Positions 42,303-51,765 of a stretch of DNA of 64,000 nt are shown here, in pieces. Where the stretch lies: assembly GCF_001673315.1 (NCBI RefSeq), contig NZ_LZLQ01000015.1:62001-126000 (forward strand), given 5' to 3'. The DNA is from Mycobacterium asiaticum (GTDB lineage Bacteria; Actinomycetota; Actinomycetes; Mycobacteriales; Mycobacteriaceae). The translations under genes and the position numbers were made by a program. Under the pieces are notes generated by a model. The model had not been told where the DNA came from. It did no database searches and saw only the letters and a program-made list of their open reading frames with translations. The first letter of the stretch is position 1. Each line of letters starts with the position of its first letter.

Positions 42303-43487
42303 GTGTCCGAATTAGGTCGAAAGACCGTGCTGATCACCTTCGGGCGGTCATATCTGTCACTTCACCTCGCCCGCCTGATGAGTGCCGCGGGGCACGACGT
42401 GCTGATCACGGACTCGGTGCGGTATCCCTTGAGCAAATTCTCGTCGGCCGTACGGAAGACGTTTCGTGCCCCGCGACCGAGGTACGAGCCGGTCGAGTGG
42501 ACGCAAGCCCTCGCGCGCATCGTCCGCGAAGAGGGTGTCGACATGGTCGTGACGGTCCACGAAGGGACCGAGATCCTGGCAAACACGATCAAGCGATACC
42601 CCGACCTGTTCCCGGACCGCGACAAGTTGTTCCTCTCCAGCTTCGACCTGGAGGCGCGGCTGGAGAACAAGTACGAATTCCAGGCCGCACTCAAAGCGCT
42701 GGGCATACCCACCCTCGACTTCGCGCTCGTCCGCAGTCAGCAGGAGCTCGAAGCGCTGGACTTCGACCAACCCTTCGCCCTCAAACGCGTCTACTCGCGG
42801 GGGTCGCAGGACGTGCACAAGGTGCACCCGGGTGAGCTGCCGCGTGGACTTAGTTTCGACGCGGGCAACCCGTGGATTGCGCAGCAGTGGGCCGATGGGA
42901 CGAACTATTGCTCGTATTCGGTCTGCCACGACGGCGAAGTGAAAGCCCACGCGCAATACCCGGTGCGTTACGCGATCGACGGCACATCATGTCTGATGTT
43001 CGAATCCGTCGAACACGACGAGATCGCTGAATGGACTCGCGAATGCGTCAAGGCGTTCAATTTCACCGGCCAGATGGGACTGGACTTCGTCGAAGTGCCC
43101 GGCCAAGGGCTCTTCACGGTCGAATGCAATCCGCGGGCAACCAGTGGCGTGTTGTTGTTCGATCCAGAGACGAGGGTTGACAGAGCGTTTTTCGGGGTGA
43201 ATGACGAGGTCATTGTGCCGCAGCCAGGTGTGCGGAAGATGCTGGGCCCGGGGATGATGATGTACGGATGGCGCAAATCGGCGCTGCAAGGCAACACTTT
43301 TCGAGGTTTTCTGCGCGACTATCGGTGTACTGACGACGCCGTCTTCACCCGCCGCGACCTGAAGCCGACGTTGGCGCTGCCACTGGTCGCGGCAACCATT
43401 TTCGCCGAGGCCGCTCGGTATCGGGTCAATATTCCCGACGCGTTCATGCACGACCATGACTGGGACGGCACCGACCTACCTTCGTGA
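42303..43487 (+). CDS. ATP-grasp domain-containing protein
   Basis: A 394-residue enzyme. The N-terminal pre-ATP-grasp domain begins VLITFGRSYLSLHLARLMSAAGHDV. The ATP-grasp core includes LENKYEFQAALKALGIPTLDF, FALKRVYSRGSQDVHKV and MGLDFVEVPGQGLFTVECNPRATSG, with the metal-binding Glu and Asn. Related proteins resemble carbamoyl-phosphate-synthase-like ligases and attach a carboxylate to an amine through an acyl phosphate. No partner suggests the substrate. The start follows GGGAGGTTCG; an ATG at 42291 would place it in its own ribosome-binding site. The 3' end overlaps the convergent hydrolase by 12 bases. Confidence 0.83.
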   Translation: MSELGRKTVLITFGRSYLSLHLARLMSAAGHDVLITDSVRYPLSKFSSAVRKTFRAPRPRYEPVEWTQALARIVREEGVDMVVTVHEGTEILANTIKRYPDLFPDRDKLFLSSFDLEARLENKYEFQAALKALGIPTLDFALVRSQQELEALDFDQPFALKRVYSRGSQDVHKVHPGELPRGLSFDAGNPWIAQQWADGTNYCSYSVCHDGEVKAHAQYPVRYAIDGTSCLMFESVEHDEIAEWTRECVKAFNFTGQMGLDFVEVPGQGLFTVECNPRATSGVLLFDPETRVDRAFFGVNDEVIVPQPGVRKMLGPGMMMYGWRKSALQGNTFRGFLRDYRCTDDAVFTRRDLKPTLALPLVAATIFAEAARYRVNIPDAFMHDHDWDGTDLPS

Positions 43488-44360
43488 ATCTCGCTGCGCG
43501 CGGCAGAAATCGGTGATTCGGGCGACGCTGTCGCCCGGTGCGGTGAAGATGCCACCGTGACCTGCGCCGTCGATCCGTGCAAACTGGGCGCCGGGGATCA
43601 GCCGAGCTGTCGTTTCACACAACGCGGGCGGAAAGAACAGGTCGTGTTCGAATGCCAGGACGAGCGTGGGCACGTCGATGGCAGCTAGATGCTCCCGGGT
43701 TGGCTCCCCCGACGTGATCCACTGTTGGGACGCCGTCAGCTGCCCCTTGAACCCCTCCTGGCCTGCCCAACCGGATTCATAGCCGGCCGACAGCGCCTGC
43801 TGCCAGCCGCGCACCGTCGCCGGATCTTGCAGCATCGGAAGGTGCAGAGTCGTCAGCAGCTGCTCGAAAACCAATACCTCACGCGGCAATTCGCCGTAGC
43901 GCTCGATCAGGCCGAGTTCCATCTCCCCCACCATCGCGCCCACCGGCGAGGGCTGCAGGCCCGCGAAGAGGACCAGCGCGCGCACGAGGTCCGGTCGAGT
44001 ACGCAGAAGCGTCTGTGAGACGTAACAGCCCATCGAGTAACCGATGACGATGGCCTGTTCGACCTCGAAATGGTCGAGGATGGCGGCGGCGTCGACGGCG
44101 AGGTCGGACACCGAGTACGGCGCGGGCGGCGCCGAGGACGGCGCCATTCCGCGCGCGTTGTACGCGATGACCTGGAATCCGGCGTCGACGAGGGTTTCAG
44201 GCAGTCCGCAAATGGTCCAAGTGATGCTCGGCATGCCGAGGCCGCCGATCAGTAGAACGGTCGGGCCTTCGCCGGAGCGTTGCACGGAGAGCTCAACGCC
44301 CGGTTCTGAGATGACGTATTCGAACCCGTCATCGGGCGGTGCGCCCGTTGCATCGGTCAT
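43476..44360 (-). CDS. Alpha/beta hydrolase
   Basis: A 294-residue alpha/beta-hydrolase with oxyanion motif LIGGLGMP, nucleophile elbow IGYSMGCYV (Ser), acid in LAFEHDLFFP and His in GAGHGGIF. The region QGLKGQL-like and the length suggest an esterase or epoxide-hydrolase-like enzyme of the TAP/menE-lipase-type group. The substrate is unknown. The ATG at 44360 begins MTDATGAPPDDGFEYV; an in-frame ATG at 44390 and an open frame to 44591 exist but are unlikely. It overlaps the ATP-grasp gene by 12 bases at the 3' end. Confidence 0.84.
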   Translation of the reverse strand: MTDATGAPPDDGFEYVISEPGVELSVQRSGEGPTVLLIGGLGMPSITWTICGLPETLVDAGFQVIAYNARGMAPSSAPPAPYSVSDLAVDAAAILDHFEVEQAIVIGYSMGCYVSQTLLRTRPDLVRALVLFAGLQPSPVGAMVGEMELGLIERYGELPREVLVFEQLLTTLHLPMLQDPATVRGWQQALSAGYESGWAGQEGFKGQLTASQQWITSGEPTREHLAAIDVPTLVLAFEHDLFFPPALCETTARLIPGAQFARIDGAGHGGIFTAPGDSVARITDFCRAQRDSRR

Positions 44361-44449
44361 CAGTTCAACTGTAATAACGGCGCCGCGCATGCTCGCCGCC
44401 GTGCGATGCCGCGGCCGGAACTCGCTTCGACACGACCATCCCAGGACTC

Positions 44450-44769
44450 GTGAAGTCCCCTGTGAAGGCCCTCGTGGCGGCTTACACCGCCGTCCGTGCC
44501 TACCACAAGTGCTCCGTGGCGGAGCCCGCCAAGCACTACAACGGCCTATCGATCGTTGCCAACGGTCACCTCGACGACCCTCGCGACGCAAACACGATCA
44601 TCGAGTCCCCAACGCCGACGTTGTTGCCCTCGCCAGGCCCGCACTGGCCAAGCGGGACTGGCCGCGGCGCGTGCGAACAGGCCAATCGTTATCCTCCGAC
44701 GTGCCGGCCGACCTTTTCGGACCTCTCGCAACGATCAAGGATTGGGAAGTCGCCGACAGTCAGGCATAG
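44450..44769 (+). pseudogene. Old Yellow Enzyme (NADH:flavin oxidoreductase) C-terminal remnant
   Basis: Two frames each code for part of the OYE C-terminus. The first (about 44450-44610) gives VAAYTAVRAYHKC...GLSIVANGHLDDPRDANTIIE, matching the FMN-binding IANGGLDDPE region. The second (about 44600-44769) gives NADVVALARPALAKRDWPRRVR and ends PLATIKDWEV, the normal end of the family. A frameshift near 44605-44612 separates them, and the first 250-odd residues of the enzyme are missing. It is therefore a decayed, non-functional gene. Confidence 0.78.
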
Positions 44770-44797
44770 CCGGGCAAGTGGGGCGCGTGCCAATGTT

Positions 44798-45970
44798 TCA
44801 GATTGCGCCAACCGACCGTAGGCGCTCGATCCCGGCTGCGTCGTAACCTGCCAGGCCGGTGAGCAATTCCTCCGTGTGCTGCCCAACCTGCGGCGCTGTT
44901 GGCGGTGCGAACCCTTCGTCGGGTTTGGCCTTGATGCACGTTCCCATCAATCGCTGCGACGTTCCATCCGGCTGAGGCTGCTCGTAGACCAGGCGACGCG
45001 CCTTCGCATGGCCGTCGTCGAACAGGTCTGCGCCCAAAAATGCTGGCGCCCCGGCGATGTCGGTCGCAATGAAGAAATCGGTCCATTCCGTGCGGGTACG
45101 GCTCTTGAAGATCGTTGTCAGCTCATTGCGCAGCCGAGCCTCTGCCTCGAGATCCTTCCCCGGCTGCTGACGCCCCGCTTCGTAGAGATCCATCCTGTCG
45201 AGTGACTCGCAGAATCTCAGCCAGAACTTGTCCTCCAGGGCGTTGAAGACCACGTAATTGCCGTCGCCCGTCTCGTAGTACTGGTAGCGAAGCGAGGCGC
45301 GGATTCCCTCACCGTAGGTCGGTCGACCGTTCGCTAAAGCCGTGAGGTGCTGGAAGTTCCAGTTGATCGCCGCATCGACCTGCGCGACTTCGATGTACTG
45401 CGGCTCGCCGTCACGCCCGGCGGCGTGCAGCGCGGCCAGTAAGCCCATCGCCGCGTACAGCGGTCCGGCCAGCACACCGGTCGTCCCGGTGGCCGCGCCC
45501 GAGAGTCGTGGCGTCCCATCCGCTTCGATGATCGGCGGACTTAACCCGGCGAAGCAGTCGAAAGACAGCCCATGCGTGGGTAATCGGGTGTAGGGCCCGT
45601 AACTGCCCATGCCGTTGAGCACGCAATAAACCACTGTGGGGTTGACCGCGACGATGTCGTCGTAGCTGAAGCCCAGCCGGTGTGCGGTTCCGTGACGCAG
45701 TCCGTCGATCACCACCGCCGATGTCGCGGCCAGGCGCCGAAAGGCATCTTGTCCCTCAGCCGTTTTCAGGTTTATTGCCACACTCTTCTTGCCGCGGTTC
45801 CAGTGCGAATCCTGCAACTCGCCACCGGAAACCACCGAACCGCGGAAACCACCCCCGCCGGGCGGCTCCACCTTGATCACCTCCGCACCGAGGTCAGCCA
45901 GATGCCCGCCCAGGGCATCCGCAGAAAACAGCGACACCTCGAGGACCCGGACGTCCCTGAGTAGTTGCAT
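44798..45970 (-). CDS. Family III CoA-transferase (CaiB/BaiF)
   Basis: A 390-residue protein with the family fold: ADALGGHLADLGAEVIKVEPPGGG at the N-terminus, KSVAINLKTAEGQDAFRRL, and QYIEVAQVDAAINWNFQ, where the conserved catalytic Asp of the family stands. It moves CoA between carboxylic acids. It is the last gene of a minus-strand run (amidohydrolase, aldehyde dehydrogenase, CoA-transferase; gaps of 28 and 52 bases), so the run likely forms one operon under the operator at 48904. Confidence 0.9.
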   Translation of the reverse strand: MQLLRDVRVLEVSLFSADALGGHLADLGAEVIKVEPPGGGGFRGSVVSGGELQDSHWNRGKKSVAINLKTAEGQDAFRRLAATSAVVIDGLRHGTAHRLGFSYDDIVAVNPTVVYCVLNGMGSYGPYTRLPTHGLSFDCFAGLSPPIIEADGTPRLSGAATGTTGVLAGPLYAAMGLLAALHAAGRDGEPQYIEVAQVDAAINWNFQHLTALANGRPTYGEGIRASLRYQYYETGDGNYVVFNALEDKFWLRFCESLDRMDLYEAGRQQPGKDLEAEARLRNELTTIFKSRTRTEWTDFFIATDIAGAPAFLGADLFDDGHAKARRLVYEQPQPDGTSQRLMGTCIKAKPDEGFAPPTAPQVGQHTEELLTGLAGYDAAGIERLRSVGAI

Positions 45971-46022
45971 GCCAACACCTTTCCAGGACCTTTCCAGGAT
46001 CTTTCCGACCCGAGTCCCCTCG

Positions 46023-47549
46023 CTACATCATGGTGATTGATTTCAGCTCGGTGTATTCCTCGAAGCCCCAGCGTCCCTGCTCTCGCCCGAGCCCACTTTG
46101 TTTGAAGCCGCCGAAGGGCCCGCCACCGTTGAACATTCCGCGCGCCGGCAGAGACCAGCCGGGCCCCTGCCCGCCGCCGGGATTGGCACCGAGGTCGGCG
46201 CCCTGCGCGACGGTCTGCACCATGATGGTGCCTGTCTTGACCTGCCTCGCTACGTTGAATCCCCTTGCGGCATTGCGCGTCATCACCAGACCCGCCAGCC
46301 CGTAAACGGAGTCGTTCGCGATGCGGATGGCCTCGTCTTCGGAGCGATAGGTCATCACCGCCAGCACCGGCCCGAACACCTCTTCCTGGCACAGGCGCAT
46401 TTCGCTGCGGCAGCCGACGAATGCCGTCGGTTCGTAGTAGAAGCCGCGCTCGAGATGCTCGGGCCGTTTGCCGCCGACTACCAGTTGCGCGCCGTCCTCT
46501 AGACCCGCCTGGACAAAGGATTCGACCCGCTGACGCTGTTGATCTCTGATGAGCGGCCCGACGACAGTCCCAGGATCACGCGGGTCCCCGACTGTGATCA
46601 TCGGGGCCATGGCTTTGAGGCCCTCGACATATGCGTCGAGCAGGTGCTCGGGCAGCAGCAGGCGCGACGTGACGGTGCATGCCTGTCCGGCATGCATCAG
46701 CACTTGCCCGAAACCGATTGCTGCAACATCACTTTCGGTGACATCGTCGAGGACGATGTGCGCACTCTTGCCGCCGAGCTCCAGCTGTGCGCGCTTCATC
46801 GTGGCCGCCGACAGTTCGCGGATGCGCCGACCGGTCGCCGTCGACCCGGTGAACCCGATCATGTCCACACCACGGTGGGTACACAGCTCCTCACCCACGT
46901 CGGCACCGCCCACGACAACGTTGAACACACCGGGCGGAATTCCGGCTTCCTCGCCGACCTTGGCCAGCTCCAGCGCATTCATCGGAGTCCACGGATGCGG
47001 CTTGAGCACCACCGTGCAGCCGACGGCCAAGGCCGACAAGCACTTCTGAATGTTGATCGAGAACGGAAAGTTGAAGGGCGTGATCACTCCGACCACCCCG
47101 ACCGGTTCGCGGACCACCGTCACCCCACCCAGGCCAGTCGGCGAAACCACGGGCCCGCCTGGGGTCTCCACCCACGTCACATCGTGCTCGACGAACTCGC
47201 CGTAGTAGTGGGCCGCCTCGATAGCACCCCCAACCTGAATCAGATCGGTGATGAAACCGGTCGAGCCGATCTCGGCGACGATCAGCTCGCGCAGTTCCTC
47301 TTTACGCTCGTCAAGGATGTCAGCGAACCGCTTGATGATCTTTGCCCGTTCCCGGACGGACAGCCAGGGCCACGGCCCTTCGTCGAAAGCGCGCCGCGCG
47401 GCCTCGATCGCCATGGCCGCCTGCTTCGGCCCACTGTCGATGACTCGCCCGATCAACTCTTCAGTCGCCGGATCGATGACGTCGATAGTGCCGAGCGCGT
47501 TGTCGCTCAACCACTTACCGTCGATGAAGCTCTGGTACTCCCGCATCAA
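46023..47549 (-). CDS. Aldehyde dehydrogenase
   Basis: A 508-residue NAD(P)-dependent aldehyde dehydrogenase. GFTGSTATGRRI binds the cofactor, LELGGKSAHIVL carries the general-base Glu, and HAGQACTVTSRLLLPE the catalytic Cys. The rest is normal in length and order. It oxidises an aldehyde to the acid, which the CoA-transferase or synthetase nearby could activate. It follows the amidohydrolase by 28 bases on the same strand and is likely in its operon. Confidence 0.93.
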   Translation of the reverse strand: MMREYQSFIDGKWLSDNALGTIDVIDPATEELIGRVIDSGPKQAAMAIEAARRAFDEGPWPWLSVRERAKIIKRFADILDERKEELRELIVAEIGSTGFITDLIQVGGAIEAAHYYGEFVEHDVTWVETPGGPVVSPTGLGGVTVVREPVGVVGVITPFNFPFSINIQKCLSALAVGCTVVLKPHPWTPMNALELAKVGEEAGIPPGVFNVVVGGADVGEELCTHRGVDMIGFTGSTATGRRIRELSAATMKRAQLELGGKSAHIVLDDVTESDVAAIGFGQVLMHAGQACTVTSRLLLPEHLLDAYVEGLKAMAPMITVGDPRDPGTVVGPLIRDQQRQRVESFVQAGLEDGAQLVVGGKRPEHLERGFYYEPTAFVGCRSEMRLCQEEVFGPVLAVMTYRSEDEAIRIANDSVYGLAGLVMTRNAARGFNVARQVKTGTIMVQTVAQGADLGANPGGGQGPGWSLPARGMFNGGGPFGGFKQSGLGREQGRWGFEEYTELKSITMM

Positions 47550-47577
47550 CCGAATCCGCCAGCCATCGAAGACGTTG

Positions 47578-48783
47578 CTACGTCAGCGCCGGGTATGGGG
47601 CAGGCTCGAAGTCGAAAACCCGGCGAGCATTACCCTGCAGCACTTTGTATTTGTCGAGATCGGACCGCCCGTCGAGTGCCTTGTGTGCTGCCTGAAGGGA
47701 ATTAGGCCAGAGGCTGTCGGTGTGCGGATAGTCCGTTTCGATCATCACATTGTCGATGCCGATGAAGTCGAGATTCGCCGCCCCGAAGTCGTCTTCGATG
47801 AAGCAGCCATACATGTGGTCGCGGAAGAGCTGGCGCGGAGACTCCGGGAAGATTTCGGGGTCGGTGGGTACGGCGTTCAAGCGCATCGTCGCCGGGTCAA
47901 CCGCCCAGTTGTTGGCCCGCAGGTATTGGTAATCAGCAGCGACGTGTTCAGCACGCTCGATTAGGTATGGAATCCAGCCGATGCCACCCTCGGCCAACAC
48001 GATCTTGAGATCTGGGTACTTCTGCAGCTTGCCCGAGAACAGCCAGTCAGTGGTTGAGTTCGCCAGATTGAGATTGATGTTGACCGCCTGAACCCCAAAG
48101 GGCGCATCAGGTGAGGTGGTCGGACTGACCGAGGAAGACCCGATGTGCGTACACAGCGGCATCTTCGTCTCGTTCACCACCGCGAAGAAATCGTCCCATT
48201 CTCCAGAGTGGATGGACGGAAACCCCAGCGGGTGCAGGTTTTCCGAGAAGGCGATGGCTTTAGCGCCCTTGCCGGCGCACCGCAACGTCTCCTCCACTGC
48301 CAATCGGGTATCCCACAACGGAATGATGATCATCGGGATGTAGCGACCCGGCGCCGCCGCGCACCACTCATCGATGACGAAATCGTTGTAGGCGCGCACA
48401 CACTTGAGACCTAGGTCGCGATCACCGAGGTGGGCGAACATCTGACCACAGAACCGGGGGAAGAACGGGAAGTTCAGCCCCGCGATCACATGATCCTCGT
48501 CCATGTCAGGGATGCGGGCCACCGGGTCGAAGTACGCGCGCGGCATCTCGTCGTAATTCACTGGCAGCGGCGAGTACTCGGCCGGCCGTTGGTGAGCCGC
48601 GACCAAGATGCCCATTACCGATGCGCGCGCTTGCTCGTAGATCCACGTGTCGACACCGTCGACACGCTCGACGTGTGGCACTCGATCACGGTCGGCGGCC
48701 GACGCGCGGTCGACCCAGAGGTTGGGTGGCTCGATGATGTGGTCGTCGACGGAGATCATCCATTGAAGATCTAGGTTGTCCAC
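47578..48783 (-). CDS. Amidohydrolase-2 family metal-dependent hydrolase
   Basis: A 401-residue TIM-barrel hydrolase. ISVDDHIIEPPNLW is the first metal-binding strand of the family, LCTHIGSS supplies a barrel His, and METDYPHTDSLWPNS the final catalytic Asp and His. Members cleave C-C or C-N bonds or decarboxylate; those near CoA-transferases often act in ring degradation. The GTG at 48783 sits behind GGGAGGAACC and gives VDNLDLQWMISVDDH; the upstream ATG at 48816 is less likely. The operator-promoter at 48881-48925 lies about 100 bases upstream. Confidence 0.86.
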   Translation of the reverse strand: MDNLDLQWMISVDDHIIEPPNLWVDRASAADRDRVPHVERVDGVDTWIYEQARASVMGILVAAHQRPAEYSPLPVNYDEMPRAYFDPVARIPDMDEDHVIAGLNFPFFPRFCGQMFAHLGDRDLGLKCVRAYNDFVIDEWCAAAPGRYIPMIIIPLWDTRLAVEETLRCAGKGAKAIAFSENLHPLGFPSIHSGEWDDFFAVVNETKMPLCTHIGSSSVSPTTSPDAPFGVQAVNINLNLANSTTDWLFSGKLQKYPDLKIVLAEGGIGWIPYLIERAEHVAADYQYLRANNWAVDPATMRLNAVPTDPEIFPESPRQLFRDHMYGCFIEDDFGAANLDFIGIDNVMIETDYPHTDSLWPNSLQAAHKALDGRSDLDKYKVLQGNARRVFDFEPAPYPALT

Positions 48784-48880
48784 GGGTTCCTCCCTGATTC
48801 CACCGAACCGGTTCATTGACCTGACGAGCGAGCAATGGGCGCGGCTTCGCGCACGACGAATCCCGATTACGGTTAAACCG

Positions 48881-48925
48881 ATGCTAGAAGCGGCTCAGGC
48901 GCGCTGTCAAGTAGCACTTGATAAG
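48881..48925 (-). promoter_or_regulatory. Operator-promoter A (TetR-type palindrome over -35) for the amidohydrolase operon
   Basis: The core TCAAGTAGCACTTGA (48907-48921) is a perfect palindrome around a 3-base centre. Read toward the amidohydrolase it is TTATCAAGTGCTACTTGACA. TTGACA (48910-48905, reverse) is a canonical -35, followed by an 18-base spacer and TAGCAT (48886-48881) as -10. The same layout recurs at 52488. Confidence 0.72.
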
Positions 48926-49017
48926 TCGTCGAGCAACGCTTGGGAATTCGTTATTACGTTGGCAGCGAGGTGATATGGGCTTTGATATGGCTTCGATATG
49001 GTTAAGCCCGCTACCCC

Positions 49018-50238
49018 TCACTGGCCGGTGCGGACACCAGGTGTGAAGACGACTGGCAACGTACGGTAGCCCCGCGTGACCGAGTTGCCATGGAAATCGA
49101 CTTCCGCCCCGGGCGGGATGGCGTAGTCGGGTATGCGCTTCAGGACCTGTTCGACGCCCACCCGAAACTCGAGTCGGGCGAGATTTGAGCCCAGACAGCG
49201 ATGGACACCTGCTCCGAAACCGAGGTGACGGTTCGCCTGGCGATCGAGAATGCACTTCTCCGGCTCGTCGAACTCACGCGCGTCGTGATTGGCGGCCGCA
49301 TAGTTCACGACGACCGTCTCACCGGGACAGAACTTGTGGCCGCTGAGCTCGACCTCTTCCGCGACTGAGCGGTGCAGTCCGTGGACCGAGCCGGCGTACC
49401 GGATGAATTCCTCGATCGCGGTGGGCATCAACTCGGGTTGCCCTACGAGGCGGTCGCGCTCCGAAGCATGGGTTCCCAGATGGAAGAACGCGAATGACAT
49501 TGCACTAGAAGTTGTTTCGAGTCCTGCCTGCACGAGCAGAAGCACATTCGCTACCACGTCATCGAAGCTCATTTTCTCGCCGTCGATCTCGGTGGTGAGT
49601 AGAACATCTATGAGGTCGTCACGCGGCGGTTCACTCCGACGTTTGTCGATCTCCTCGCGTACGCGGTGGTAGAGATTCGTCATCGCAGCGATTCGGACCT
49701 CTTCGCTCTCACCGTTGATCCCGAGGTCGGCTGTCTCGATGAAGAGCGGCACGTCTTCAACGGGCATGCCGAGCAGATGCCGAAAGAACACGATCCCGGG
49801 TTGCTGCCATGCCACGTCGGCGAGATCGCCGCGGCCGGATTCGATGAAGTTGTCGATCAGCGCGTCGGTAATCGCGCGCACCTGGGGCTCCAGCTCTTTC
49901 ATCCGGCCCGGGGAGAATAATGGGTTGAGCACTTTGCGAAGCTGCTGCTGCCGTGGTGGATCCAAGTTGATCACGATGTCGCCGAACGACGTCGGGTTGC
50001 TCCCCGCGGGTTTGCTGGAGAAGCTGCGCCAATCACGCAAGATCTCGTAACAGTCGTCGTAGCGGGTGGCGACCCAAGCGCCTCCCGGCGTAGGGCCCAG
50101 GAAGGGGACATCCTGGTGACTGAACGGTCCGCTCTCCCGCATCACTGCATAGACTTCGTAGAGGAATTCTTGGTGGTGGAAATCCTCGTGACGAAGATCG
50201 AAATTTCGGGCGTGTTCCTCCGGTGATTTGCTCGTCAT
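49018..50238 (-). CDS. Cytochrome P450 (copy 1 of tandem pair)
   Basis: A 406-residue P450 with I-helix motif VQAGLETTSSAMSFAF (A-G-x-E-T-T), K-helix EEFIR (ExxR), and heme loop HLGFGAGVHRCLGSNLAR with the cysteine ligand. It is a soluble bacterial class I enzyme that would take electrons from a ferredoxin such as that at 55025. It is strikingly similar to its upstream neighbour, which shares most of the N-terminus (SPEEHAxNxDLRHEDF) and the C-terminal two thirds almost residue for residue. The ATG at 50238 gives MTSKSPEEHA; an open frame to 50262 adds a Gly run. It is not clearly a CYP family I can name. Confidence 0.93.
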   Translation of the reverse strand: MTSKSPEEHARNFDLRHEDFHHQEFLYEVYAVMRESGPFSHQDVPFLGPTPGGAWVATRYDDCYEILRDWRSFSSKPAGSNPTSFGDIVINLDPPRQQQLRKVLNPLFSPGRMKELEPQVRAITDALIDNFIESGRGDLADVAWQQPGIVFFRHLLGMPVEDVPLFIETADLGINGESEEVRIAAMTNLYHRVREEIDKRRSEPPRDDLIDVLLTTEIDGEKMSFDDVVANVLLLVQAGLETTSSAMSFAFFHLGTHASERDRLVGQPELMPTAIEEFIRYAGSVHGLHRSVAEEVELSGHKFCPGETVVVNYAAANHDAREFDEPEKCILDRQANRHLGFGAGVHRCLGSNLARLEFRVGVEQVLKRIPDYAIPPGAEVDFHGNSVTRGYRTLPVVFTPGVRTGQ

Positions 50239-50289
50239 GTCCAGTCCCCCACCCCCAAACAACGGCGTGCTGACCTCACAACAGCACCT

Positions 50290-51516
50290 TCACCCGGCCA
50301 CGCGGGCACTAGGCGTGAAGACGACGGGCAGCGTGCGGTAACCCCGCGTGACGGAATTGCCATGGAAATCGACGTTTGCCTCGGGGGGAACGGCGTAGTC
50401 GGGCATCCGCTTCAGGACCTGCTCGACGCCAACTCGAAACTCGAGCCGCGCGAGATTGGAGCCCAGACAGCGATGGACGCCGGCTCCGAAGCCGAGGTGA
50501 CGGTTCGCCTCTCGGTCGAGGATGCACCTGTCCGGATGGTCGAACTCGCGCGGGTCGCGGTTGGCGGCCGCGTAGTTCACGACGACCGTCTGCCCGGGAC
50601 AGAATTTATGCCCGTTGAGTTCAGTCTCTTCGGTGACTGAGCGATTCAGTCCGTGGATCGAGCCGGCGAACCGGATGAACTCCTCGATCGCCGTGGGCAT
50701 CAACTCGGCTTCCCGTACCAGGCGGTCGCGCTCCGCAGCATGGGAGCCTAAGTAGTAGAACGCGAATGACATTGCGCTAGAGGTTGTTTCGAGTCCAGCT
50801 TGGACCAGCAGTATCACATTCGCCACAACGTCGTCGAACCTCAATTTTTCGCCGTCGATCTCGGCGGCAAGTAAGACATCGATGAGGTCGTCACGCGGCG
50901 ATTCACCACGACGCTTGTCGATCTCCTCGCGTACCCGCATGTACAGATTAGTCATCGACGCGTTTCGGACCTCTTCGCTCTCACCATTGACCGCGAGGTC
51001 CGTCGTCTCGAGGTAGAACGGCACGTCCTCCACGGGCATGCCGAGTAGGTACCGGAAGAACACAATCCCAGGCTGCCGCCAGGCGACGTCGGCGAGGTCA
51101 CCCCGGCCCGACTCGACGAAGTTGTCGATCAATCCGTCGGTCACCGCGCGCACCTGGGGCTCCAGCTGCTTCATCCGACCCGGAGAGAAATACGGGTTGA
51201 GAACTTTACGAAGCTGCTGCTGCCGCGGTGGATCGATGGTGATAACGATGTCGCCGAACCACATCAACGAACCGTCCATCGTCAAAGGCTTACTGGAAAA
51301 ACTGGGCCAGTTACGCGCGATCTCGTAGCAGTCGTCGTAGCGGGTGGCGACCCACGCACCCCCCGGCGTGGGGCCTACGAAAGGGGAATCCTGGTGACTG
51401 AACGGTCCACTCTCCCGCATCACCGCGTAGACCTCGTACAGATATTCCGGGTCGTTGAAATCCTCGTGACGAAGATCGAGGTTCTGGGCGTGCTCCTCCG
51501 GTGATTTGCTCACCAT
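50290..51516 (-). CDS. Cytochrome P450 (copy 2 of tandem pair)
   Basis: A 408-residue P450 with VQAGLETTSSAMSFAF, the ExxR helix EEFIR and HLGFGAGVHRCLGSNLAR. It is the first gene transcribed from operator-promoter B (51606-51648) and is followed after 51 bases by its near-duplicate. The start MVSKSPEEHA at 51516 follows GGAAAGGACCACCC; a much longer open frame upstream overlaps the promoter and the TetR gene. Differences from copy 1 are scattered rather than clustered, indicating an old tandem duplication with divergence, perhaps of substrate range. Confidence 0.93.
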   Translation of the reverse strand: MVSKSPEEHAQNLDLRHEDFNDPEYLYEVYAVMRESGPFSHQDSPFVGPTPGGAWVATRYDDCYEIARNWPSFSSKPLTMDGSLMWFGDIVITIDPPRQQQLRKVLNPYFSPGRMKQLEPQVRAVTDGLIDNFVESGRGDLADVAWRQPGIVFFRYLLGMPVEDVPFYLETTDLAVNGESEEVRNASMTNLYMRVREEIDKRRGESPRDDLIDVLLAAEIDGEKLRFDDVVANVILLVQAGLETTSSAMSFAFYYLGSHAAERDRLVREAELMPTAIEEFIRFAGSIHGLNRSVTEETELNGHKFCPGQTVVVNYAAANRDPREFDHPDRCILDREANRHLGFGAGVHRCLGSNLARLEFRVGVEQVLKRMPDYAVPPEANVDFHGNSVTRGYRTLPVVFTPSARVAG

Positions 51517-51605
51517 GGGTGGTCCTTTCCGCGCCGCGCCGTCATCCGTCTGCCGCTGCGCCGGCCCTCGAATTTCCCGCACACGCCGAAACTTGGCTTG
51601 GCAGC

Positions 51606-51648
51606 ACAGTAAATCGTCGGCTACCCGGAAGCAAGTCGCACTCGATAA
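51606..51648 (-). promoter_or_regulatory. Operator-promoter B (TetR-type palindrome over -35) for the P450 pair
   Basis: The core GCAAGTCGCACTCGA (51631-51645), read toward the P450 as TTATCGAGTGCGACTTGC, matches operators A and C. TTGCTT (51634-51629) would be the -35, then a 17-base spacer and TACTGT (51611-51606). It also lies 118 bases upstream of the divergent TetR gene, so it may serve both genes. Confidence 0.62.
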
Positions 51649-51765
51649 CTCACCCACCCGCCGCATCGCGCGCTGACAAGCTTGGCGCCGACAACGGCCC
51701 GGCCGGCCTTCTGCGTACGCGTCGAGCTTTACTTCAACAGATATGCGCTGGCTAAAGTGTGTGTG

